Positions 4,779-12,762 are shown, numbered from the stretch's first letter. The stretch is DNA of 15,300 bases from JBBRYK01 sp038237665 (GCA_038237665.1 JBBRYK010000068.1:1-15300), one strand, 5' to 3'. Numbers and translations: made by a program. The notes: generated by a model not told the origin, from the letters alone.

Positions 4779-7187
4779 GTGCTCGCCGAAGCCAATGTGG
4801 CAATCGTGGGCGGCGGAGTCGCCGGCTGCAGCCTCGCCTACCACCTGGCGAAGCTCGGCCAGCGGGACGTCGTTCTGCTCGAGCAGCACGAGCTGACGAG
4901 CGGCTCGACGTGGCACGCGGCGGGTCTCTGCACGCAGTTCAGCTCGAGCTACAACCTGATGGGCCTGCTCCGCTACAGCTGCGAGCTCTACGAGTCACTC
5001 GAAGCTGAGACGGGGCAGCCCGTCGACTTCCACCGCTGCGGGAGCCTGCGCCTCGCCGCGACCGAAGACCGGCTCGACGAGTTCCGCCACCGGCAGGCGA
5101 TGGGCGGGCTCGTCGACGTCCCCTTCGAGCTGGTCGGCCCCGAGCGGTTGGCGGAGCTGTACCCCCTCCTCGCTGCGCACGGGCTCCTTGGTGCGGCGTA
5201 CCTCCCGACTGACGGTCACGTGGACCCGACGAGCCTGACGCAGGCCTTTGCGCGTGGCGCCGCCGCCGCGAACGTCGAGTTCCTCCGGCACACGCCGGTC
5301 ACCGCACTCGAGCGGAAGAACGGCGGTTGGCTCGTGCGGACGCCGCGCGGCGACGTGCGGGCGGGCGTCGTGGTCAACGCCGCCGGCCTCTGGGCCCGCG
5401 AGGTCGGCCGGCTGGCGGGCGTCGAGCTCCCGATCGTGCCTCTCCAGCACCACTATGTCGTGACGGATGCGATCGAAGAGCTCGAGCACCTCTCGACCGA
5501 GCTCCCCGTGCTGCGCGACGCAGATGCCTCGTACTACGTGCGGCAGGAGGGGCCGGGCCTCCTCGTGGGCCCGTTCGAGCGCAACCCGCAGCCGTGGGCG
5601 CTGGAGGGAATCCCGGAGGGCTTCCATGCACAGCTCCTTCCGGCCGACCTCGGCCGGCTCGAGGACGTCCTGCAACTGGCGGCGGAACGTCTGCCGGCGT
5701 TCGCGAGCGCCGGGATCAAGACCGTCGTCAACGGCCCGGACGGGTACACGCCTGACGGGCGCTGCCTGATGGGGCCGGTGCCGGGCCTCCCCGGTTTCCA
5801 CGTGCTCGCGGGGTTCAGCATCTTCGGTGTCGTCTTCGCGGGAGGTGCCGGCCGCTACGCCGCGGAATGGATCGTCGAGGGCCAGCCGAGCGACAACATG
5901 TGGGAGCTGGACGTGCGACGGTTCGGCTCCTACGCGACCCCGACGTCGTACGCGGTTCAACGTGCGTGCGAGGTCTACGAGCGCGAGTACGCGATCCACT
6001 ACCCCGAGGAGGAGCTCGAGGCAGCGCGGCCGGCGAAGACCGACCCCCTGTACGGGCGGTTGGGCGACCGCGGCGCCGTCTTCGGGGCACGCTTCGGCTG
6101 GGAGCGCCCACTCTGGTTTGCGCGCAACGGCGACGCGCGCGACGAGTACTCGTTCCGCCGCGGGAACTGGCACGCCGCCGTCGGCGAGGAGTGCCGCGCG
6201 GTGCGCTCGCGAGTCGGTGTCCTCGACCAGACGAGCTTCGCGAAGTACGAGGTCTCGGGCCCCGGCGCAGAGGCCTTGCTCGACCGCCTCTCCACGAACG
6301 TGCTCCCGGCCGTGGGACGGATTGCGCTGACGGAGATGTGCCGGCCTTCGGGCGGGATCGAGTGCGACCTCACCGTCACGCGCCTTGCCGAGGACCGTTT
6401 CTACCTCGTGTCGGCGGCGGCGACCGAGCTGCACGACTACGCCTGGATCGAGGCCCACCTGCCCGGCGACGGGTCGGTCGCGCTGGAGAACGTCACCGAA
6501 CGCTATGGCGTTCTGACGATCGCCGGACCGCGCTCGCGTGAGCTCCTCCAGCCCTTGGCCGACGCGGATCTCTCGCGCGAGGCGTTCCCGTTCTTCCGCG
6601 CGAGTCGGCTCCGTATCGGCGAGGTGCCGGTGCTCGCGCTTCGCGTCTCCTACGTCGGCGAGCTCGGCTACGAGCTCCACCACCCGATCGAGCAACAGGC
6701 GGCGCTCTACGACCTGCTGCACGAGGCAGGGGACGTCGTGGACTTCGGCTACCGAGCGCTCGAGTCGATGCGGCTGGAGAAGGCCTACCGCCTCTGGGGC
6801 GTGGACATGTCAGCCGACTACACGCCCCTCGAGGCCGGGATGGACCGCTTCGTGAACTTCGAGAAGGGCGAGTTCCTGGGCCGCGAAGCGCTCCTCCGCC
6901 AGCGCGCGCAGGGTGTGAAGCGGAAGCTCGCCTGCCTCGTCGTCGAAACTGACGACGCAGACGCGCGCGGGTACGAGCCGGTCTGGGCGGAGGGCCGGTC
7001 GATCGGCTACGTCGCCTCGGGCGGCTACGGGCACACCGTCGAGAAGAGCATCGCGCTCGCGTACCTCCCCGTGGAGCACGCCGAGCCGGGGATGTCGCTC
7101 GAGGTCGAGCTCCTCGGCGCGCTCCGGCCGGCCGTCGTCGTCGAGCAGCCGCTCTACGATCCGCAGAACGAGCGCCTTCGCGCTTGA
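4779..7187 (+). CDS. FAD-dependent sarcosine/dimethylglycine dehydrogenase-like protein (DAO domain + GcvT domain)
   Basis: A protein of 802 residues from GTG 4779, close to the family's usual 800-850. The N-terminal FAD-binding DAO domain (about 1-380) begins VAIVGGGVAG and contains TSGSTWHAAGL. His46 is the position that carries covalent FAD in dimethylglycine and sarcosine dehydrogenases. A linker follows (about 380-430), then a GcvT-like folate domain (about 430-800) with KYEVSGPGAEALLDRL, ESMRLEKAYRLWGVDMSADYTPLEAGM and a C-terminal barrel. The family oxidises N-methyl groups of glycine derivatives to an imine; the folate domain traps the one-carbon unit as methylene-tetrahydrofolate. 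The gene is divergent from the N-carbamoylsarcosine-amidase-like gene, so sarcosine is the most sensible substrate. Dimethylglycine or another N-methyl amine remains possible. No Shine-Dalgarno precedes the start, but it sits right before the dinucleotide-binding strand. Confidence 0.92.
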   Translation: MLAEANVAIVGGGVAGCSLAYHLAKLGQRDVVLLEQHELTSGSTWHAAGLCTQFSSSYNLMGLLRYSCELYESLEAETGQPVDFHRCGSLRLAATEDRLDEFRHRQAMGGLVDVPFELVGPERLAELYPLLAAHGLLGAAYLPTDGHVDPTSLTQAFARGAAAANVEFLRHTPVTALERKNGGWLVRTPRGDVRAGVVVNAAGLWAREVGRLAGVELPIVPLQHHYVVTDAIEELEHLSTELPVLRDADASYYVRQEGPGLLVGPFERNPQPWALEGIPEGFHAQLLPADLGRLEDVLQLAAERLPAFASAGIKTVVNGPDGYTPDGRCLMGPVPGLPGFHVLAGFSIFGVVFAGGAGRYAAEWIVEGQPSDNMWELDVRRFGSYATPTSYAVQRACEVYEREYAIHYPEEELEAARPAKTDPLYGRLGDRGAVFGARFGWERPLWFARNGDARDEYSFRRGNWHAAVGEECRAVRSRVGVLDQTSFAKYEVSGPGAEALLDRLSTNVLPAVGRIALTEMCRPSGGIECDLTVTRLAEDRFYLVSAAATELHDYAWIEAHLPGDGSVALENVTERYGVLTIAGPRSRELLQPLADADLSREAFPFFRASRLRIGEVPVLALRVSYVGELGYELHHPIEQQAALYDLLHEAGDVVDFGYRALESMRLEKAYRLWGVDMSADYTPLEAGMDRFVNFEKGEFLGREALLRQRAQGVKRKLACLVVETDDADARGYEPVWAEGRSIGYVASGGYGHTVEKSIALAYLPVEHAEPGMSLEVELLGALRPAVVVEQPLYDPQNERLRA

Positions 7188-7213
7188 CACGCCGACGGCA
7201 GATTGCATACAAG
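7184..7213 (+). promoter_or_regulatory. Internal promoter with perfect TTGACA overlapping a stop codon
   Basis: TTGACA (7184-7189) shares its TGA with the stop codon of the dehydrogenase gene. After an 18-nt spacer comes TACAAG (7208-7213, four of six -10 bases), placing the start point at or one base from GTG 7219. This suggests a leaderless message for the isochorismatase-LLM-HyuAB operon. AAGGGG (7211-7216) is too close to the GTG to be an ideal Shine-Dalgarno. A perfect -35 is rare in such GC-rich DNA, but the -10 is only fair. Confidence 0.5.
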
Positions 7214-7218
7214 GGGCC

Positions 7219-7863
7219 GTGGAGCCGTTCGAGCCGGTCACCTGGAGCCTCGTTCCCGGCCGGACGTGTGTGCTTCTGATCGACTTCCAGAACGACTTCC
7301 TCCACCCGGACGGTTGGTACGCACGGAGTGGTGTCGACATCTCGCACATGCGGCGCGTGATCGAGCCCGCACAACGGCTCCTCCGCGACGCACGCGCGGC
7401 GGGGATCCCAGTGATCTGGACGCGCCACGGCTACCGCGACGCGCGCGACGCCGGGCCGTTCCTGGAGCTAAGGCCGTTCTTGAGCGACGGCGGCCTGCGC
7501 CTCGGCACCTGGGGCTTCGAGCTGTACGAGGAGTTCGAGCCGGGCGAGGACGACTGGATCGTCGAGAAGAACCGGCTCAGCGCCTTCTTCAACACGAAGC
7601 TCGAGCTGGTGCTCCGTGCCGTTCAGGCGGAGACGATCCTGATCGGCGGCGTGCTCACGAATCAGTGCGTCGCCGCCACCTCCAAGGACGCGATGTTTCG
7701 GGACCTGAAGCCGATCGTCGTCGAGGAGTGCACGGGCACGACGCTGCCGCACCTCCACGAACCGGCGCTCGAGATGATCCGCGTGGGCTGGGGCGCGGTC
7801 CAGTCACTCGACGAGGCCCTCGCTGCCGTGCGGGCCCTTCCCGTCTTGGCCGTGCCGCAATGA
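7219..7863 (+). CDS. Second isochorismatase-fold cysteine amidohydrolase
   Basis: A protein of 214 residues from GTG 7219. The triad is complete: Asp22 (LLIDFQNDFLHPDG), Lys117 (VEKNRLSAFFNT) and Cys150 (GGVLTNQCVAATSKDA). The VLTNQCVAAT context differs from the GCVR type of the gene at 4733 and is closer to RutB-, biuret-hydrolase- or nicotinamidase-like members. Family reactions are hydrolysis of amide, ureido or carbamoyl groups through a cysteine acyl-enzyme. The gene starts 31 nt after the dehydrogenase stop and overlaps the next gene as ATGA, so it is the first gene of a translationally coupled trio. Pairing with a LLM flavoenzyme recalls the RutA-RutB pyrimidine pathway, but the flavoenzyme here is not RutA-like in its N-terminus. 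Substrate unknown; a carbamoyl or ureido acid is a reasonable guess. Confidence 0.9.
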   Translation: MEPFEPVTWSLVPGRTCVLLIDFQNDFLHPDGWYARSGVDISHMRRVIEPAQRLLRDARAAGIPVIWTRHGYRDARDAGPFLELRPFLSDGGLRLGTWGFELYEEFEPGEDDWIVEKNRLSAFFNTKLELVLRAVQAETILIGGVLTNQCVAATSKDAMFRDLKPIVVEECTGTTLPHLHEPALEMIRVGWGAVQSLDEALAAVRALPVLAVPQ

Positions 7864-8849
7864 AGCTCGGCGCCCATTTTCTGCCCGAGGACCTGCCCAC
7901 GTACGTCGAGTCGATCCGTGCGGCCGAGACCGCCGGGTACGAGCGCGCGTGGCACGTGGACGGCCAGATGCTCTGGCAGGACCTCTACGTCTACATGGCG
8001 CACGGTCTCGCGGCGACCGGGCGGATCGTCGTCGGCAGCGGCGTCACCAACCCGCTCACGCGGCACTACACGGTCACCGCGAGCGCACACGCGACCCTTG
8101 CCGACCTCCACCCGGGCCGCGTCATCCTGGGGCTCGGCCGCGGCGACAACGCCGTGCGGACGATCGGCTTCCAGCCGGTACCACTCGCGACGATGCGCGA
8201 TGTCGTCCCGCGCATCCGCGAGCTGATGGCTGGGCGACCCGTCGACGAGATCAGAATCCGGTGGGCGGACGAGGAGGTGCCGATCATGCTCCCGGCGACC
8301 GGCCCTCGCAGCCTTCGCGTCGCCGGGGCTCTCGCCGACATCGTGATGATCTATGTGGGCGTCCACCCGGCCTCGGTGCGTTGGGCAATCGACCACGTCC
8401 GTGCCGGTGCCGAGGAGGCCGGCCGCGACCCGGGCGAGGTCGAGATCGCCGCGCTGACGGCGATGTGGGTGTCGGAGGACCAGGAGGATGCGTGGAACCG
8501 CTGCCGGTGGGCGCCGGCCGCCTGCGCGAACCACGTCGCGCACACGATCGCCTCGAACCGAAACCACGACATGCCCGAGCAGATGACGCGCCTCGTCCAG
8601 GCCCGCGACGGCTACGACTACTACGCCGGCCACCTCGACTCGGGCGCCGAGCACACCGCGTACCTGACCGGCGAGCTCGTGGACGACTACGTCGTCGCCG
8701 GCCCGCCCGAACGCTGCCTCGAGCGGATCGGGGCACTGGCCGAGCTCGGCGTGAGCGAGGTTTCCTGCGCGTACCTGAACGGGGAGCTCGAGCAGATGGA
8801 GCGTGTCGGACGGGAGATCGTCCCCAACCTGACGGGAGTGGACGCGTGA
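7860..8849 (+). CDS. LLM-class flavin/F420-dependent oxidoreductase
   Basis: A protein of 329 residues from ATG 7860, whose ATGA overlaps the previous stop; no Shine-Dalgarno is needed if translation is coupled. It is a luciferase-like TIM-barrel protein: MKLGAHFLPEDLPTYVESIR at the N-terminus, GYERAWHVDGQMLWQD, TGRIVVGSGVTNPLTRHYTVTAS, and HPGRVILGLGRGDNAVRTIG (about residues 81-101). The last is typical of the F420-dependent reductase branch, and ATGPRSLRVAGALADIVMI (about 144-163) is conserved in the same branch. The cofactor could be F420 or FMN and cannot be fixed by eye. The branch reduces or oxidises small heterocycles and C=N or C=C bonds. Coupling to a hydrolase upstream and to HyuAB downstream (GTGA) suggests it prepares or modifies the ring that is then opened. 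This role is inference. Confidence 0.88.
   Translation: MKLGAHFLPEDLPTYVESIRAAETAGYERAWHVDGQMLWQDLYVYMAHGLAATGRIVVGSGVTNPLTRHYTVTASAHATLADLHPGRVILGLGRGDNAVRTIGFQPVPLATMRDVVPRIRELMAGRPVDEIRIRWADEEVPIMLPATGPRSLRVAGALADIVMIYVGVHPASVRWAIDHVRAGAEEAGRDPGEVEIAALTAMWVSEDQEDAWNRCRWAPAACANHVAHTIASNRNHDMPEQMTRLVQARDGYDYYAGHLDSGAEHTAYLTGELVDDYVVAGPPERCLERIGALAELGVSEVSCAYLNGELEQMERVGREIVPNLTGVDA
8834..8838 (+). promoter_or_regulatory. Ribosome binding site of the HyuAB fusion gene
   Basis: GGGAG lies 7 nt before GTG 8846, inside the end of the LLM gene. Together with the GTGA overlap it fixes the start of the fusion gene. Confidence 0.6.
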
Positions 8850-11800
8850 AGAGAGTCGGCGTCGACGTCGGAGGGACGTTCACGGACCTGATCCTGGTCG
8901 ACGAGGAAGCCGGCAGGATCACGGTCGACAAGGTGCCGTCGACCCCCGACGACCCGGCCCGCGGGGTCGTCGAGGGCGTGCGCGGCCTCTGCGAGAAGGC
9001 CGGCGTACCTCTGGGCGAGGTCGACAATTTCCTCCACGGGACGACGGTGGCGACGAACATCGTCCTCACGCACTCCGGTGCCGAGGTCGGACTGCTGACG
9101 ACCCACGGCTTCCGGGACATCCTCCACATCGCCAGGCACAAGAAGCCGTTCAACTTCTCGCTGCAGCAGGAACTGCCCTGGCAGTCGCGCCCGCTCGTCA
9201 AGCGCCGCCACCGCCTGACCGTGCACGAGCGGGTCACCGTCCCGGACGGCGAGGTGCTCGTTCCACTCGACGAGGACGAGGTGCGCGACCGAGTCCGCGC
9301 GCTGCGCACGGCGGGCGTCGAGGCCGTTTCCGTCTGCCTCCTCCACTCGTACTTGAACCCCGACCACGAGCGGCGGATCAAGGAGATCGTGCTCGAGGAG
9401 TTCCCGGAGGCGTACCTCTCCGTCTCGCACGAGGTGCTGCCGCTCTACCGCGAGTTCGAGCGGTTCTCGACCGTCTGCCTGAACGCCTACATCGGGCCGA
9501 GGGTCTCGCGGTACGTCGGGCGCTTCGACGAGGCGCTGCGCGGCGCCGGCTACAGCCGTGACGTGCAGCTGATGCAGTCTTCCGGCGGGATGGCATCCGT
9601 GGAGGCTGCCACCGAGCGGCCGGTCAACCTGCTCATGTCGGGGCCGGTCGCCGGTCTCATCGGCGGCATCTGGGCCGGTCGGATGGCCGGCTTCGACAAC
9701 GTCGTCACGCTCGACATGGGCGGCACCTCAGCAGACATCGGCGTGGCCGCGGGTGGCCAGCTTCGGATGCGGCACCTGCTCGACACGAAGGTCGGCGACT
9801 ACCAGGCGATGGTGCCCATGGTCGACATCGACACGATCGGCGCCGGCGGCGGCTCGATCGCGTACGTCGACGAGGGCGACGTCTTCCGCGTCGGCCCCCA
9901 GTCGGCGGGTGCGGACCCGGGGCCGGCCTGCTACGGCCGGGGCGGAGACGAGCCGACTTCCACCGACGCGCAGCTCCTTCTCGGCCGGCTCCGGCCGGAC
10001 CGCGGACTGCTCGGCGGCGCGATGGGCCTCGACCTCGAGCTCGCGCGCGCGGCGATGGAGAAGGTCGCAGGGCGACTCGGGGTGACCGTGGAGGAAGCCG
10101 CCCTGGGCGCGCTCCAGATCCAGAAGTTCGGAATGGCGCAGTCGATCGAGCTGAACAGCGTCCGCCGTGGCTACGACCCGCGCGAGTTCACGCTCGTCGC
10201 GGCCGGCGGGGCGGGCCCGCTCTTTGCGTGCGATATCGCGTTCGAGCTCGAGATTCCCCGCGTGCTCGTGCCGCCGCATCCGGGCATCACGTCGGCCACC
10301 GGCCTGCTCGCGACCGACCTCCAGCACGAGTTCGTCGCCACCGAGCGGCACGCCCTGAAGACCCTCGACCGGGAACGGCTCGAGACCCGCTTCAACGAGC
10401 TCTCGGCTCAGGCAGCGGCGCGGCTCGAGGCGGATCGGGTGCCGAAGGACCGGCGCCTCGTGCACCGGCTGGCCGACTGCCGATACGCGGGGCAGGGCTA
10501 CGAGGTTCGCTTCGACGTTCCCGCCGGCCCGGTCGACGACGCCTGGGTCGAGCAGCTGAAGGAGGGCTTCCACGAGGCGCACGAGCGCGAGTACGGACAC
10601 CGGTTCGACGCAGAGATCGAGATCGTCAACGTGCGCGCCGTCGGCATCGGCCGCATCGAGGAGCTTCGCTGGGCCGAGGCCGTGGCGGGCGAAGAGGATC
10701 CTGCCGAGGCGCTGACCGTGGAGCGCGAGGTCGTTTTCGACGTCGGCGGCCGCGCCGAGCGGCGGCTGACGCCGTTCTACGACCGCGAACGCCTCCGCGG
10801 CGGCAACCGCATCGAGGGACCCGCCGTGATCGAGCAGTACGACTCCACCACCGTCGTCCCGCCCGGGGTGACGGCGGAGATCGACCGGTTCGGAAACATC
10901 CTCATCGACTGCACCCAGGCATCCGCCCTGGCGACACGCGCGGACCTGGCCACGCCGATCCTGATGCGCGTGATCGGCGGCGCCTTCTCGGCGATCGCGA
11001 AGGAGATGTCGGGCGTCCTCTTCCGGATGAGCTACTCGTCGATCATCCGGGAGTCGGAGGACCTCGGTGCCGGCATCTTCGACGCCGAGGGGAACGAGCT
11101 CGCCGAGTCGGACTCGACGCCGATGTTCATGGGGGCGATGCCGAAGATCGTCAAGGGCGTCCTCAAGCTGCTCGGCGACGACATCCACGACGGCGACGTC
11201 ATCCTCCACAACGATCCCTACCTCGGCGCAACGCACTCCCCGGATGTCGCGATCGTGATCCCGATCTTCTTCGGCGACGAGCTCGCCGGATTCGCGGGTG
11301 CTTCCGCCCATCTGCTCGACATCGGCGGCGCCTTTCCCGGCCTCGCCGTCGACCTCGTCGACAACTGGTCGGAGGGGAACATCTACCGCGCCGTCAAGCT
11401 CTCGGTGAAAGGCGTGCGCCAGGATCGTCTCTGGCAGCACATCCTCGAGAACACCCGCACTCCGACCTACAACCGGGGCGACATCGAGGCGATGATCGCC
11501 GCCTGCGAGCTGGCGAAGCGCCGCTACCTCGAGCTGCTCGGGCGCTACGGGAAGGAGGCGGTTCTCGGAGCGGCCGGTGCCTGGATCGACTACTCGGAGC
11601 GGATGCTGCGGCAGGAGATCGCGAAGGTGCCCGACGGCGTCTACGAGACCGGCGTCGGCTGGCTCGACGATGACGGCCGCAACCGCGGCGTGCAGTTACC
11701 GGTGAAGGTGAAGGTGGTCGTCGAGGGCGACGAGCTGACGATCGACCTCACCGGCTCGAGTGCCGAGGTGCCGACCGGCTACAACTCGCCGTTCGAGGGG

Positions 11801-12715
11801 ACGACGGTCTCGGCGATGACCTTCATCGTCCGGATGATCTTCCTCGACGAGGCGGCCTATCCGGTCTTCGTGCCCCAGAACGAGGGGATGCTGAAGCCGG
11901 TGAAGGTGATCGCACCGCACGGGTCGATCTTCAATCCGCGCTTCCCGCGCGCCTGCTTCGCGCGCTTCTGCCAGGTGCAGAGGGCCGTCGACCTCGTCCT
12001 GCGCGCGCTCGCGCCGGTCGTGCCCGAGCAGATCACGGCCGGCAACTCCGCGCACCTCCACTTCATCTCCTACTCGGGCTTCAACGAGGAGGCGCAGGAG
12101 TACTGGGTGTACCTCGAGGTCGACGAAGGCTCGTACGGCGGCCGGCCCGACCGCGACGGCATGGACTCCGTGGACTGCCTGATCGCGAACACGCGCAACA
12201 ACCCGATCGAGGAGCTCGAGTGGCGCTTCCCGATGCGCACCGAGCGGTACGAGCTGCGCGACGATCCGTGCGCCGCGGGCAAGTGGCGCGGCGGCATCGG
12301 GATGGTGCGCGTCAATCGATTCCTCGTCGACACGATCGTCACCTGCGAGGGCGAGCGGCACGACACCGACCCGCCGTGGGGGATTTTCGGCGGGCACGAC
12401 GGGCTGAACGCGTCGATGATCCGGAACGCGGGCCGCCCCGGCGAGGAGCACTGGCCGTCAAAGGTGACGGCCGCGCGGCTCGAGGCCGGCGACACGCTCC
12501 AGATCACCGTGCCGAACTCGGCCGGGTACGGCGATCCGCTCGAGCGCCGGCCCGAGCTCGTCCGCAACGACGTCCTCGACGGGTTCACGACGGTCGAGCT
12601 GGCCGAGCGCGACTACGGTGTCGTGCTCGACCCGGTGACGCTCGAGCTCGATCTCGAAGCGACGGCGCGGCTGCGGGAAGAGCGCGCAGGGCAGCCCGTC
12701 GCCGCCGGACGCTGA
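8846..12715 (+). CDS. Single-chain HyuA-HyuB hydantoinase/5-oxoprolinase (ATP-dependent), 1289 residues
   Basis: One uninterrupted frame encodes both halves of the family. The HyuA part (about 1-690) starts VKRVGVDVGGTFTDLIL, an ASKHA-type ATPase phosphate loop. It continues with FLHGTTVATNIVL, LDMGGTSADIGV (near 290) and GPQSAGADPGPACYG (near 350), and ends with the barrel GPAVIEQYDSTTVVPPGV. The HyuB part (about 700-1289) begins near LMRVIGGAFSAIAKEM and contains HNDPYLGATHSPD (near 788), ITAGNSAHLHFISY and KWRGGIGMVRVNRF. Members cleave 5-oxoproline, N-methylhydantoin or hydantoins with ATP hydrolysis. Many bacteria encode the halves as two genes; a single chain of about 1290 is the layout of eukaryotic-type 5-oxoprolinase. 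GTG 8846 overlaps the LLM stop (GTGA). The context of CSHase-like and sarcosine-dehydrogenase-like proteins points to N-methylhydantoin to N-carbamoylsarcosine; 5-oxoproline is the main alternative. It is cytoplasmic. Confidence 0.94.
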   Translation: MKRVGVDVGGTFTDLILVDEEAGRITVDKVPSTPDDPARGVVEGVRGLCEKAGVPLGEVDNFLHGTTVATNIVLTHSGAEVGLLTTHGFRDILHIARHKKPFNFSLQQELPWQSRPLVKRRHRLTVHERVTVPDGEVLVPLDEDEVRDRVRALRTAGVEAVSVCLLHSYLNPDHERRIKEIVLEEFPEAYLSVSHEVLPLYREFERFSTVCLNAYIGPRVSRYVGRFDEALRGAGYSRDVQLMQSSGGMASVEAATERPVNLLMSGPVAGLIGGIWAGRMAGFDNVVTLDMGGTSADIGVAAGGQLRMRHLLDTKVGDYQAMVPMVDIDTIGAGGGSIAYVDEGDVFRVGPQSAGADPGPACYGRGGDEPTSTDAQLLLGRLRPDRGLLGGAMGLDLELARAAMEKVAGRLGVTVEEAALGALQIQKFGMAQSIELNSVRRGYDPREFTLVAAGGAGPLFACDIAFELEIPRVLVPPHPGITSATGLLATDLQHEFVATERHALKTLDRERLETRFNELSAQAAARLEADRVPKDRRLVHRLADCRYAGQGYEVRFDVPAGPVDDAWVEQLKEGFHEAHEREYGHRFDAEIEIVNVRAVGIGRIEELRWAEAVAGEEDPAEALTVEREVVFDVGGRAERRLTPFYDRERLRGGNRIEGPAVIEQYDSTTVVPPGVTAEIDRFGNILIDCTQASALATRADLATPILMRVIGGAFSAIAKEMSGVLFRMSYSSIIRESEDLGAGIFDAEGNELAESDSTPMFMGAMPKIVKGVLKLLGDDIHDGDVILHNDPYLGATHSPDVAIVIPIFFGDELAGFAGASAHLLDIGGAFPGLAVDLVDNWSEGNIYRAVKLSVKGVRQDRLWQHILENTRTPTYNRGDIEAMIAACELAKRRYLELLGRYGKEAVLGAAGAWIDYSERMLRQEIAKVPDGVYETGVGWLDDDGRNRGVQLPVKVKVVVEGDELTIDLTGSSAEVPTGYNSPFEGTTVSAMTFIVRMIFLDEAAYPVFVPQNEGMLKPVKVIAPHGSIFNPRFPRACFARFCQVQRAVDLVLRALAPVVPEQITAGNSAHLHFISYSGFNEEAQEYWVYLEVDEGSYGGRPDRDGMDSVDCLIANTRNNPIEELEWRFPMRTERYELRDDPCAAGKWRGGIGMVRVNRFLVDTIVTCEGERHDTDPPWGIFGGHDGLNASMIRNAGRPGEEHWPSKVTAARLEAGDTLQITVPNSAGYGDPLERRPELVRNDVLDGFTTVELAERDYGVVLDPVTLELDLEATARLREERAGQPVAAGR

Positions 12716-12746
12716 GAGAGAGGGCCCCGCCGCCTGCTCCTCGCCC

Positions 12747-12762
12747 GTCGCTGCCTAGCGAC
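12747..12762. terminator. Short hairpin in the convergent gap
   Basis: GTCGCT (12747-12752) and AGCGAC (12757-12762) form a perfect 6-bp stem with a GCCT loop, 31 nt after the HyuAB stop and overlapping the stop codon of the S53 gene (12755-12757). There is no T-tract on either side, so it is at best a weak bidirectional terminator. It is the only inverted repeat I see between the two converging operons. Confidence 0.3.

Noticed and set aside
4734..4916. Longer minus-strand start for the CSHase-like gene at 4916
   Set aside because: It overlaps the FAD-binding start of the divergent gene, while GTG 4733 has an excellent AAGGAGG site.
4995..6722. 575-residue minus-strand open frame opposite the dehydrogenase gene
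   Set aside because: Composition is typical of an antisense shadow and no domain is recognisable; the plus-strand gene is certain.
4779..7187. Possible fused or frameshifted pair of genes (oxidase plus T-protein)
   Set aside because: The DAO-GcvT layout in about 800 residues is the normal architecture of the sarcosine/dimethylglycine dehydrogenase family.
7203..7859. In-frame upstream extension of the LLM gene giving a 548-residue protein
   Set aside because: The extra 219 residues are an Arg-rich out-of-frame reading of the isochorismatase gene. ATG 7860 matches the family start and gives a standard ATGA overlap.
7860..8849. RutA-type pyrimidine monooxygenase
   Set aside because: The N-terminal and GRGDNAVRTIG sequences fit the F420-reductase branch of the LLM superfamily, not RutA, and the protein is shorter.
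9728..11440. 570-residue open frame on the minus strand inside the HyuAB gene
   Set aside because: It is a shadow of the GC-rich codon pattern: Arg/Ala/Val/Leu-rich with no family motifs, opposite a gene with strong conserved motifs throughout.
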